The notes under the pieces: generated by a model
Seen by the model: the letters and a program-made list of their open reading frames with translations, nothing else
What the model was told of the DNA's origin: nothing
Databases searched by the model: none
Translations under genes and position numbers: made by a program
Part shown: piece after piece, positions 35,618 to 43,841 of the stretch
Numbering within the stretch: the stretch's first letter is position 1
How the letters are laid out: each line of letters begins with the position of its first letter
Origin: Clostridiales bacterium
Lineage (GTDB): Bacteria; Bacillota; Clostridia; Christensenellales; Borkfalkiaceae
Direction of reading: 5' to 3'
Assembly: GCA_015055655.1 (NCBI GenBank)
Contig: SVHW01000003.1
Location: forward strand, 62,001 to 126,000
DNA length: 64,000 nt

Positions 35618-36421
35618 TTATAAATCAATCGCAAACGGATACAATTCCGATTTGGATACTCCTCTATCTTTGGCGGCGCGTTTCAGCGCCTCTTTTTTGT
35701 CCAGCCCCGCCGCCATATAATGGCGAATATGTTCCTTCTCGCTCAATGCGTTCAACGGCGACTCTCCCACTTTTGCGCCCTCGACAAGCAACACGTATTC
35801 TCCGCGTTTTTCTCCAACCAGCCCTTCGGCGAGAGTAAAGTTTGCCGCCTCTTCGTGAATTTTGGTAATCTCGCGCACAGAAGCCGCTTTTCTGTCACCA
35901 AACGTTTCGTACATCGCCGCTATATCCTTATCTACATCCTGCGGCGCGCTGTGAAAGATAAGCGTGCACTCGCAATCTTTATACTTTTCCAACAGCGCTT
36001 TTTTCTCGCTCTTTTTATCGGGCAAAAAGCCGATAAAGGCAAACCTATCGGCAGGCAACGCAGAAAGCACCAACGCCGCCACCGCCGCGCACGCGCCGGG
36101 GATAAGGGTGTACGTTTCCCCTGCCTCGCGCAAAATTTGGCATACGGTATTGCCCGGGTCGGACACGACGGGCGTGCCTGCGTCGGACACGACGACGACG
36201 TTTTCCCCACGCCGCGACGCTTCTAAAATCTTTTCCGCCGCCTCGCGCTCGTTAAATTTATGACAGGCGTACAGCGGTTTTTTTATCTCGTACGCGTTGA
36301 GCAGTTTTATCGTGTGCCGCGTATCTTCACAGAAAATACAATCGGCGTTTTTCAATGTTTCCAACGCGCGCAGCGTAATGTCTTTTAAGTTTCCTATCGG
36401 CGTAGCCACAAAGCTGACCAT
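35618..36421 (-). CDS. rsmI: 16S rRNA (cytidine-1402-2'-O)-methyltransferase
   Basis: 267 residues, tetrapyrrole-methylase fold: FVATPIGNLKDITLRA at the N-terminus, CEDTRHTIKLL, VVVSDAGTPVVSDPG for SAM binding, and FIGFLP. RsmI methylates C1402 in the ribosomal decoding centre. In many Firmicutes it lies next to the tRNA adenine methyltransferase gene (yabB), as here, 31 bp downstream of it. Confidence 0.95.
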   Translation of the reverse strand: MVSFVATPIGNLKDITLRALETLKNADCIFCEDTRHTIKLLNAYEIKKPLYACHKFNEREAAEKILEASRRGENVVVVSDAGTPVVSDPGNTVCQILREAGETYTLIPGACAAVAALVLSALPADRFAFIGFLPDKKSEKKALLEKYKDCECTLIFHSAPQDVDKDIAAMYETFGDRKAASVREITKIHEEAANFTLAEGLVGEKRGEYVLLVEGAKVGESPLNALSEKEHIRHYMAAGLDKKEALKRAAKDRGVSKSELYPFAIDL

Positions 36422-36452
36422 TTTTTCTCTCCTTTTCTTGCTGTATCTGCGT

Positions 36453-37148
36453 TTACCTTTGATTGACTATCGTTGGCAAAATATCACAGGACGGTTTGCC
36501 GCCTTTCACGCCTTCTATCATCACCAGATACGGTTTCGCCCCTTCCCTGCCTGCCACAAATTGTATTTTCTTCACTTCTATATTGACGGCTTTCAATTCG
36601 TAACACACTTCCGCAAGTCTATCTGCGCGATGCAACATCGCTATTCTACCGCCGTATTTTAAGGCAAACGCCGCGGCTTTGGCGATTTCGTTTAGCGTCA
36701 GCGTGATTTCCTTACGACAAATTGCCTTTTCGTAACTGTCGTTGTCAAAACCGCCGCGCTCGTACGGGGGATTGCATAAAACGAGCGAGAATTTCTCGCG
36801 ATATTTTTCGTCTAAATCTTGCAACCTGCCGATTTGGAAGGAAAAGTTATCAAAATCGTTATATACCGCCGTCTTTTTGGACAGACGCAAAAGCGGCTCT
36901 TGCAGCTCGAACAACGTAAACGTCAAATCCTTCTTTTCCCGACGGTTCAACGCATAAAAATGGAAGGCGACGATGCCGCTGCCTGCACAAAAATCCGCCA
37001 CCACGTCCCCGTTTTTTGCCGTTGCAAATCTGGACAGCAATACGGAATCGGACGTAAAACGGTACAGCGAAACGTCTTGCACGATTTTTAATCCGTCCAA
37101 AAGCATATCTTCTAACACTTCGTTTTCTCTCAGCTCTATCTCCGCCAT
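36453..37148 (-). CDS. tRNA1(Val) adenine-37-N6-methyltransferase-like protein (YabB/TrmN6)
   Basis: 231 residues from the ATG at 37148 with AAGGAG 6 nt upstream; a longer frame to 37196 has no such site. Class I SAM methyltransferase: VVADFCAGSGIVAF is motif I and LVLCNPPYERGG carries the NPPY typical of amino-methylating enzymes. The N-terminal DGLKIVQDVSLYRFTSDSVL matches the TrmN6 family. The precise tRNA substrate is inferred. Confidence 0.88.
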   Translation of the reverse strand: MAEIELRENEVLEDMLLDGLKIVQDVSLYRFTSDSVLLSRFATAKNGDVVADFCAGSGIVAFHFYALNRREKKDLTFTLFELQEPLLRLSKKTAVYNDFDNFSFQIGRLQDLDEKYREKFSLVLCNPPYERGGFDNDSYEKAICRKEITLTLNEIAKAAAFALKYGGRIAMLHRADRLAEVCYELKAVNIEVKKIQFVAGREGAKPYLVMIEGVKGGKPSCDILPTIVNQR

Positions 37149-37239
37149 ACCTTGCTCCTTTGTATCAAGTATATCAAGTCGTGGCGGAAAAGTCAATAGA
37201 ATAGGGATAGTATCGTATCAAAAAACGCATACTTGCATT

Positions 37240-38733
37240 GTGAATAAAAATACAAAACCTTTGCAAAAAGAATTACGAACAAACCTGCAAGCGCTGAAAA
37301 AGGCGCTCCCTGCCGAAGACGTTTTAACGTACGATTTTCAAACGGCAGACGACGTGGATTGCGCCCTTATCTACGCAGACGGCATCGTCAATAAAGAACT
37401 GCTTGGCACGCTGGTGGCGCGCCCCCTTTCTGCGCTCTCTTTGCGCGATTATAAAGACGAACAAGCAAAAGCAACCGCCGTGGAAACGACGGCGCGCTTT
37501 CCCGAACTCAAACGTAAAGAAACGTTACAAGACGCCGTAAAAGAAATTTTGGACGGCAACACCTTACTGCTCGTGGACGGCATAGCCGTCGGGTTTATTT
37601 TGGGCGCGAAACTGCTGCCCAATCGCGCCGTCATTGAACCGCCCACCGACGTCACCGTCAAAGGCCCAAGGGAAGGCTTTATCGAAGACGTGAAAACGAA
37701 TATGGCACTCGTTCGAAAACGGCTAAAAACGCCCGATTTACGCTTTGAAATGCACAGCGTTGGAAAACGTTCTAATACGGCGGTGGCAATTTGCTATCTC
37801 GACGGCACGGCAAACGAACAAGCGTTGCAAGAGGTACGTAGCCGCATAGCGCAAATCGACGTGGATATCGTCCCCGATTCTTCGTACGTGGCGGCGCTTA
37901 TCGCCCCTCGGCCGCGTTCTATCTTCCGCTGCATCGGCACGACGGAAAAACCTGACGCGTTCACCGCCAAAATCGCCGAAGGCAGGGTGGGGATATTGGT
38001 GGACGGCTCGCCTATCGCGCTCACCGCGCCGTACGTGTTGACGGAAGATTTTCAATCGAGTGAAGATTACTATATCTCCCCCTTTTTAGCCACGACTTTT
38101 CGCGCGTTGCGTTTGATTTCCCTGCTCGTCGCTATTCTGCTACCTGCCTTTTACGTATCCGTGCAAATTTTCAAAATGCAACTCGTTCCCTTAGGGTTAA
38201 TGCTAACGATAGCCAGCAGCGTACAAGAACTGCCGCTTTCTCCGTCTTTGGAGATGTTCGTCGTGCTATTTTTATTGGAAACGTTAAAAGAAGCCAGTAT
38301 CCGTATGCCCAAATACGTGGGTATGTCCCTATCCGTCGTGGGCGCGTTGGTATTGGGTGAAACGGCGGTAAACGCAGGGTTTTTATCCACTCCCGCCATC
38401 ATCATCGTCGCCTTTTCGGGGATATGTATGTACACCGTGCCCAATTTCGTGGAAACGGGCAGCTTGCTTCGGTGGCTTTTCCTTATCGTATCCGGCTGCT
38501 TTGGCCCGTTTGGGATTATACTACTGCTTGCTTTCGTGCTGACGTATCTACTCACAAGCGATTGTTTCGATACACCCCTGCTTGCCCCGTTTTCTCCGCT
38601 TTCCACGCGAGATTTACGTGATTCTGTGGTGAAATACGGTATGTCGTCGCTTACCAAACGTCCACGTATTTTTCAATCGAAAAACAAAACGCGTTTGCGC
38701 GTTACCGCAAACAAAGGAACGGATAATGACTAA
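37240..38733 (+). CDS. Spore germination receptor subunit A (GerA family)
   Basis: 497 residues from the GTG at 37240; the open frame extends upstream to 36973 but that part is antisense to the methyltransferase. No strong ribosome site is visible, so the start is tentative. The N-terminal soluble domain has TLLLVDGIAVGFI, and EPPTDVTVKGPREGFIEDV is the family signature. Four or five membrane helices follow (from about residue 290, LRLISLLVAILLPAFYVSV). It forms the nutrient-sensing complex of the spore inner membrane with the B and C subunits encoded directly downstream (8-bp overlap). Confidence 0.93.
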   Translation: MNKNTKPLQKELRTNLQALKKALPAEDVLTYDFQTADDVDCALIYADGIVNKELLGTLVARPLSALSLRDYKDEQAKATAVETTARFPELKRKETLQDAVKEILDGNTLLLVDGIAVGFILGAKLLPNRAVIEPPTDVTVKGPREGFIEDVKTNMALVRKRLKTPDLRFEMHSVGKRSNTAVAICYLDGTANEQALQEVRSRIAQIDVDIVPDSSYVAALIAPRPRSIFRCIGTTEKPDAFTAKIAEGRVGILVDGSPIALTAPYVLTEDFQSSEDYYISPFLATTFRALRLISLLVAILLPAFYVSVQIFKMQLVPLGLMLTIASSVQELPLSPSLEMFVVLFLLETLKEASIRMPKYVGMSLSVVGALVLGETAVNAGFLSTPAIIIVAFSGICMYTVPNFVETGSLLRWLFLIVSGCFGPFGIILLLAFVLTYLLTSDCFDTPLLAPFSPLSTRDLRDSVVKYGMSSLTKRPRIFQSKNKTRLRVTANKGTDND

Positions 38734-39823
38734 CCTGCTTTCTACCCCTTCTAACGAGCGCGTTTGTTCTAGACAAATCGCCTTTTTTGCCGCGTTCGTT
38801 TTGCCCGTTTATAAACTGTTAGAACTGCCTTCTCTTTTGGCGCGCTTTGCCGAAGGAGATTTGCTGTTGCCTGCGCTCTTTCAATTCCTTTTACAGGCAG
38901 GCGCGCTTCTCGCGCTGCTGTACGTTGCTTCCCGTTCTAATCAAACGATTATCGAACGGCTGGAAAAGCGGCTTGGCAAATGGGTAAAGCTCGTTTACAG
39001 CGCATACGCGGCGATGTTTTTGCTTGCCGCCGTATTGCCCCTGCTCGATTTAGAGAAATTCGTTTACGCCGCGTTTTACGATACGTCGCCAACACTGTTC
39101 TCGTTTGCCGCGTTTTTCCTTTTCTCGGCGTTTTTTTGCTGCAAGGGGGTAAAAGCGCTTGGCCGCGTGGGGGACGTAAGCCTGTTTTTGTTTCTTATCC
39201 CCTTTTTCGCGCTTATCGTTATGTCCCTTGTTGAGGCGGATATCTCCAACCTATTGCCTTTCTTTGAAAAACCCCTCTACGCGTCTTTCAAAAGCGCCAC
39301 CTACACCGCGCCGCAATTTATCGACGTACTGTTATTGCTGCCGCTTATCGCCAACTTGCGTTTTCGCAAAGGCGACGGCGTGAAAATCGCCACGGGCTAT
39401 ACCGCAGGCGCGCTGTTTACCCTCCTTTTTCTCGCCGTGTTCTACGGCATTTATTCCACCATTGCCCTGCGAAAGCATTACGCCTTTGCTAAAATCGCGC
39501 AATACTTCCCCGTCCTTTCCGTCGTGGGCAGAATTGATTTACTGTTCGTATATATGCTGTGTATCGTGTTATTTTTCTTCGTGGCAAGCCCTTTGCGCAA
39601 CGCCGTCGCTTGCGTGGGCAAAGCCAGCGGCTTGCGCAGCAAAACGCTGCTCTCCTTTCTCGTCAACCTCGCCGCCTTTCTCTTCGTTCTATTTTGTAAT
39701 AAATATTACGACCGTATCTACCGCTTTTTCGGCAACTATCTCTTCCCCGTGTTTTGGGCGTTTTCGCTTCTTCTGCCCCTAGCTTTACTATTCTTAAAAA
39801 ATAAGGGGGAAAACGATGCGTAA
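38726..39823 (+). CDS. Spore germination receptor subunit B (permease-like)
   Basis: 365 residues with about ten membrane helices, an APC-superfamily fold that binds the germinant. Begins NERVCSRQIAFFAAFVLPVY. Overlaps the A subunit by 8 bp and the C subunit by 8 bp, so the three are translated in a coupled way. The ligand cannot be deduced from the sequence. Confidence 0.92.
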   Translation: MTNLLSTPSNERVCSRQIAFFAAFVLPVYKLLELPSLLARFAEGDLLLPALFQFLLQAGALLALLYVASRSNQTIIERLEKRLGKWVKLVYSAYAAMFLLAAVLPLLDLEKFVYAAFYDTSPTLFSFAAFFLFSAFFCCKGVKALGRVGDVSLFLFLIPFFALIVMSLVEADISNLLPFFEKPLYASFKSATYTAPQFIDVLLLLPLIANLRFRKGDGVKIATGYTAGALFTLLFLAVFYGIYSTIALRKHYAFAKIAQYFPVLSVVGRIDLLFVYMLCIVLFFFVASPLRNAVACVGKASGLRSKTLLSFLVNLAAFLFVLFCNKYYDRIYRFFGNYLFPVFWAFSLLLPLALLFLKNKGENDA

Positions 39824-41057
39824 ATTACACCAAAAAAACACCGTTCGGTATTTCCTTATCGTCATCGCGTTATTGTTTTTTCTCTTTTTGTCGGGTGATT
39901 TCGGGCTGGTGGACGTACAAAAAACCGCTATCGTAATGGCGGTGGGCATAGACAGAGAAGAAGACGCGTTTATCGTCACTTCCCAAATCGCCGTGCCAAA
40001 GGCTTCCGACAGCGGTAAATCCAGCGAAACGGTGCAAATCGTCAGCCGCGGCAAAACGGTTGCCGACGCTTTTGAAGAAATCAACGCCAAAACGGGTTGG
40101 TATCCAAAACTCGTGTTTTGTCGCTTAATTTTACTGGGCGAAAAAACGGCGCAAAACAACGTATTTGACGCGCTCGATTTCTTCTTGCTGGACGAATATA
40201 TCTCGGATAATTGCCTACTTGCCACCTGTGACGGGCAGGCAAAAGATTTGCTGAACGTAAAAGCTTTGGTGGACGCTTCCGGCAGCGTAGCGATACAAAA
40301 AATCCTCTCCTCGCACGCCCAACGCGTGGGTACGGTGCTTCCAACGACGCTGCGGGAATTTTCCATCGGGTATTACAGCGAAAGCAAGAGCGCCTTTATG
40401 CCCGTCTTGAAAACGCAGCCGCAACAAGACCCCGTCGACGATACTTCGCCAAATCCCCCAAACGGCGCCGCACCCTCCGCCGCAACACAAGCCCAGACCA
40501 GCGCCCAAGAAAACGGCGGAAAGAACGCTGAAAACAAAGACGAAGAAAAACCGATATTCAGCGCAGGCGAAACGGCGCTATTTTACGCAGGGAAACGGGT
40601 GGCTACGCTGACGGAAGAAGAAACGTTTGCGTTCAACGCCGTAAAAAACAAACTGCGCCTTGCCGCCTATTCGGTAGAAACAAACGAGGGCGCATATACC
40701 CTTTCCTTAAAACGCAACTCCCCAAAAACGGTTTGCACGTTGGGCAAAAACGGACGCGTGTCCTATCAAATCCACGTCAAAATCAGCGCAGGCTTACTTG
40801 ACAGCGCCAACGCCTTTTCCAAAACCGAAGGCATTGACGGCGGCGATACCCCTCCATCGGCGTATCAGGCGGCGGAAAAACTGCTTGCCGCGCAAATCAG
40901 CTCCACCTTCGAAAAATCTCGCGTTAGCGGTTGCGACCTTTTCGGGCTGTTGGAAACGCTGCAAAAACGGGAAAATAAACGCTTTGAAAGTGTGAAAACG
41001 ACGGCGCTTGAAAACGCCGCCCTTACCGTGCGCGTCCAATTCCAAAACATCCGCTAA
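39816..41057 (+). CDS. Spore germination receptor subunit C, lacking the lipobox cysteine
   Basis: 413 residues. GerC proteins are lipoproteins whose signal peptide ends LSGC. Here it reads FLFLSGDFGLVDVQKTAIV, with Asp (GAT) where the Cys should be, while the following TAIVMAVGIDREED matches the family. The N-terminal segment may then remain a membrane anchor. A Pro/Ala/Gln/Asn-rich linker (about residues 205-245, including AATQAQTSAQENGGKN) is inserted between domains 2 and 3. The C-terminal third is a normal GerC domain 3. Last gene of the operon. Confidence 0.9.
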   Translation: MRKLHQKNTVRYFLIVIALLFFLFLSGDFGLVDVQKTAIVMAVGIDREEDAFIVTSQIAVPKASDSGKSSETVQIVSRGKTVADAFEEINAKTGWYPKLVFCRLILLGEKTAQNNVFDALDFFLLDEYISDNCLLATCDGQAKDLLNVKALVDASGSVAIQKILSSHAQRVGTVLPTTLREFSIGYYSESKSAFMPVLKTQPQQDPVDDTSPNPPNGAAPSAATQAQTSAQENGGKNAENKDEEKPIFSAGETALFYAGKRVATLTEEETFAFNAVKNKLRLAAYSVETNEGAYTLSLKRNSPKTVCTLGKNGRVSYQIHVKISAGLLDSANAFSKTEGIDGGDTPPSAYQAAEKLLAAQISSTFEKSRVSGCDLFGLLETLQKRENKRFESVKTTALENAALTVRVQFQNIR

Positions 41058-41118
41058 AAGAAAAATTTTCCCCGCCTTTTTATACACCGCGCAGCTTTGA
41101 ATATACAATTATTGCCGC

Positions 41119-41600
41119 GTGCATAACCCATCGCCTTGTGGATAACTTTTGCCGTTTTCGCAAAAAGAACGTTTGTTTGTGGATAAAATAAGCACTTTTA
41201 TACAATTTTACCCGTTTTTTACGAAACGTTGCCCCGTTTTAAAAAGTTATCCACCGATTTTCCCCCGAATATATGTTTCGAATTTTTGTTCGTTTTGCCG
41301 ATTTATCCACCGAAAAACGGGCTTTTTTCGCCCTTAACCCGTTTTTTGGCAGGAAATTGCTTTTTTGTTTTTCTTGTGAACAACCAACTTATCCACAGTT
41401 TTTCATTTTTGTATGTGGAAAACCCTTAGTTATCCACTTTTGGGCAAAAAATGGCGGATAAACGGCGATGTATATTTTTATAAATGCATTTTTTCGGGCA
41501 AATTCGACAACCGCCGACAAACGTTTTTTACATAAGTTATCCACCGAAATAAAAGTTATCCACCCCGCGTTTTGGGGCGGTGGATAACTTTTTCACCGAG
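41119..41600. other. DnaA-box cluster 1, possible origin or DnaA-binding region
   Basis: About ten TTATCCACA-type boxes lie in 460 bp without a gene. Perfect ones are at 41137-41145(-), 41178-41186(-) and 41389-41397(+). One-mismatch boxes lie at 41247, 41303, 41430, 41537 and 41556 (+), and at 41414 and 41579 (-). The last pair, at 41551-41592, forms a 14-bp inverted repeat (AAAAGTTATCCACC and its complement) that may also act as terminator for cvpA. The region lies between gerC and cvpA. Confidence 0.8.
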
Positions 41601-41660
41601 GGAAGGCAACAAAAAAACGGACGCGCGCGCGTCCGTAGTTTTTTATGGATATTTCGTGGA

Positions 41661-42371
41661 TTATACCAAAATCCAGCCGATAATGGCGTTGATGGGGTTG
41701 TGGTTGTACAGCAACCGTAAAAACAGGCTGTTATGGAAAAAGGAAGTGATGTTATTGGAGGGAAGAAGAGAGAGTACGGCAACGACGCCGCTGATAACGA
41801 GCACGCCTTTCAGCAAGCCAACGACGAAGCCGAGAATTCGGTTTGCGCCGCCAACCAACGGAATTTTATTGATGAGCGAGGAAAGAATTTTTCTTAAACA
41901 GGAAATAAGGAAGTTAATCAAGAAGTACAGCACGAAAAAGGCGATAACCGACGTAAGGAATTTGCCGAGAGGCGCGCCTGCCACCATAGCAAGCGTCGTG
42001 CCTTCGGGTAACGTGCTGTTCCCCACGCTTTCCAAGATATACTTCGCCAAAAACGACGGAATATTGCTCTCCTCCAAGCGCATTGCCAAACCGCCGTTGG
42101 ACACGTCCACGTTCATTGCCGAAATTTTTCCCAGCGCTTTGGCGCAAGCGTTTTCCAAAAGCTCTTGCAAGCCAAATAATCCGTTCGTCCAATCCAGTAA
42201 GCCACGGAAAAGCGAAAAGGCAAGGATAAGCGCCACTAGCGACGCGATAAGCCCGAACAGGCAATCGATAAAGCCGCGCTTTGCCGATAAAACGGCAAAC
42301 CCGATAATGATGAAGATTGCCAAGCCGTCCAATAGCAATCCTGCCCACGATACGTTCAGTAATCCCAGCAT
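41661..42371 (-). CDS. CvpA family membrane protein
   Basis: 236 residues with four or five membrane helices. The first segment includes LAIFIIIGFAVLSAKRGFID, close to the CvpA N-terminus, and the last includes RILGFVVGLLKGVLVISGVV, another family hallmark. CvpA proteins are linked to colicin V export in E. coli and to envelope integrity more generally; the role in Firmicutes is unclear. Single gene, facing gerC across DnaA-box cluster 1. Confidence 0.85.
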   Translation of the reverse strand: MLGLLNVSWAGLLLDGLAIFIIIGFAVLSAKRGFIDCLFGLIASLVALILAFSLFRGLLDWTNGLFGLQELLENACAKALGKISAMNVDVSNGGLAMRLEESNIPSFLAKYILESVGNSTLPEGTTLAMVAGAPLGKFLTSVIAFFVLYFLINFLISCLRKILSSLINKIPLVGGANRILGFVVGLLKGVLVISGVVAVLSLLPSNNITSFFHNSLFLRLLYNHNPINAIIGWILV

Positions 42372-42574
42372 TGTTCCCTCCTTTTTTCTTTTCCATTATT
42401 GCCCAGCGTTTTTTCTTTTTATGCGTAACGAGGCAAACTCTTTTTTTATTATAGCATACCGTAAAAAATTTTTCAACCAATTGACGAAAATTGCTCTTTT
42501 TTATTTCCTTACCCGATTATTTTGTAAACGAACGGGGAATACTCTCTACGCAATCGCCCTGTAAGGAGAACTCC

Positions 42575-43174
42575 ATGGAATACGCCTTTCATATATATAA
42601 TAAGCTGGCCGCAGACGGTATGCTAATGGCAACGGAAAAACTGCTGCAACAACGCGCCGTAAACAATCCCACTTCCCCCTTTTCAAAGCGCAACGACGCC
42701 ACGCCCGTAATCGTGTGCGTGGGCAGCGATTTGGCCATCGGGGACAGTTTAGGCCCTATCGCGGGCTCTATGCTAAAATATAAAACGCAAGGCAACTCTG
42801 CGTTTATTTACGGCACACTCTCTTCCCCCGTTACGGCAAAAGAAATTAAATATCTTCGCGCGTTTTTGAAGGACGCGCATCCCAAAAGCCCCGTCATCGC
42901 CGTGGACGCCGCCGTAGGCAGCGAAGGGGATATCGGGCTGATAAAAGTGTTGGACGCCCCTTTATACCCTGGCGCAGGCGCAAATAAACGGCTGGGCGCG
43001 ATTGGGGATATTTCCATCTTGGGTATCGTTGCGGAAAAATCGGTGGCGAATTACGGGCTTTTTAACCGCACGCGGCTTAACCTCGTCTATTCTATGGCGG
43101 AAATCGTTTCCGAAACGCTTGCTTCTTTGTTATGGCAAAGAAAGGGCGCGCAAACGGGCAAAACCAGCGGATAA
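42575..43174 (+). CDS. yyaC: Spore protease-like protein YyaC
   Basis: 199 residues from the ATG at 42575 (AAGGAG, 6 nt); the frame is open for 28 further codons upstream. DUF1256/YyaC family, related to the germination protease GPR. Motifs: VIVCVGSDLAIGDSLGPIAG, VIAVDAAVGSEGDIG, and GAIGDISILGIV. Expressed in sporulating cells of Bacillus, and found near the origin there too. Its stop lies only 4 bp from the queT stop on the opposite strand. Confidence 0.9.
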   Translation: MEYAFHIYNKLAADGMLMATEKLLQQRAVNNPTSPFSKRNDATPVIVCVGSDLAIGDSLGPIAGSMLKYKTQGNSAFIYGTLSSPVTAKEIKYLRAFLKDAHPKSPVIAVDAAVGSEGDIGLIKVLDAPLYPGAGANKRLGAIGDISILGIVAEKSVANYGLFNRTRLNLVYSMAEIVSETLASLLWQRKGAQTGKTSG

Positions 43175-43178
43175 ACGG

Positions 43179-43700
43179 CTATTTACGCTTATTTATAATT
43201 CGTTTTATCCCAAAATACAAGGGAGTGCCCAGCCCGTACACCCATACGCTTTCCGTAAGCAATAACGAACCTACGTAGGTGAAATACGCCACGACAACGC
43301 TGGAATACCCTTCTCCGCCGCCGCATAAAAACACGATGACGAGTGGAATTGCAAACGCGTTGATTAGCACGGGGAATATCCCCCCTAAAACAATCCGTAA
43401 CCAGTCCTTTTGAAAGATTTTGCCTATCAACCAAGTAGCAACCGCCGCCAAGAGCGTCGCCGACGCCCCTATCGTAATATCGTACACGGCGTAAGGCGAA
43501 GCGATATTGGACAGCGCGCAGCCGATAAACAGCGCCAGCACGGATTCGGGGAAGAAAAGGGGTAAAATACAAAGCGCCTCTGCCGGACGAACTTGCAACG
43601 GTCCAAAGGCAAAGGGCATAAAGGCGTAAGTGAGCGCTACGTACAAAGCGGCAATAACGCCTGCGCGACATAAACGCTTTGTCAAACTGCTGTTTTTCAT
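43179..43700 (-). CDS. queT: QueT, queuosine-precursor transporter subunit
   Basis: 173 residues from the ATG at 43700; an adjacent TTG at 43703 is less likely. Five or six membrane helices; FGPLQVRPAEALCILPLFFP is the QueT signature. It is the substrate-binding (S) subunit of an energy-coupling-factor transporter that imports queuosine precursors for tRNA modification. The assignment is supported by the preQ1 riboswitch in its leader. The ECF ATPases and T subunit are not in this window. Confidence 0.94.
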   Translation of the reverse strand: MKNSSLTKRLCRAGVIAALYVALTYAFMPFAFGPLQVRPAEALCILPLFFPESVLALFIGCALSNIASPYAVYDITIGASATLLAAVATWLIGKIFQKDWLRIVLGGIFPVLINAFAIPLVIVFLCGGGEGYSSVVVAYFTYVGSLLLTESVWVYGLGTPLYFGIKRIINKRK

Positions 43701-43708
43701 CAAATTGT

Positions 43709-43752
43709 ACCTCGGTTTTTTTATTAGGAAGTGTTCTACCGAAAACCTTCCT
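43709..43752 (-). promoter_or_regulatory. preQ1-I riboswitch before queT
   Basis: Leader on the minus strand: stem GGAAG (43747-43751) with CTTCC (43727-43731), loop containing TTCGGTAGAACA, then an A-rich strand ending ACCGAGG. Loop CGGT pairs with ACCG to form the H-type pseudoknot, which would hide the ribosome site GAGG. This is the layout of preQ1 class I: ligand binding turns off translation of queT. Confidence 0.9.
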
Positions 43753-43762
43753 TTCGTCGTTT

Positions 43763-43791
43763 ATTATACTACTTGGGAAAAAACTTGTCAA
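43763..43791 (-). promoter_or_regulatory. Consensus promoter of queT
   Basis: TTGACA (43786-43791) and TATAAT (43763-43768) with a 17-nt spacer. It starts within a few bases of the terminator of the upstream ABC permease gene. Confidence 0.9.
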
Positions 43792-43799
43792 CCGAAAAA

Positions 43800-43833
43800 A
43801 AAGCCCGTTTGCGAATTTTCGCAAACGGGCTTG
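43800..43833 (-). terminator. Terminator of the ABC transporter operon
   Basis: AAGCCCGTTTGCGA-AAAT-TCGCAAACGGGCTT then TTTTTT on the minus strand, 9 bp after the permease stop. Confidence 0.9.
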
Positions 43834-43841
43834 TCTATTTA

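Noticed and set aside
36973-37239. Upstream extension of the gerA subunit gene
   Set aside because: It lies antisense to the tRNA methyltransferase gene and has no homology to GerA; the family sequence begins after the GTG at 37240.
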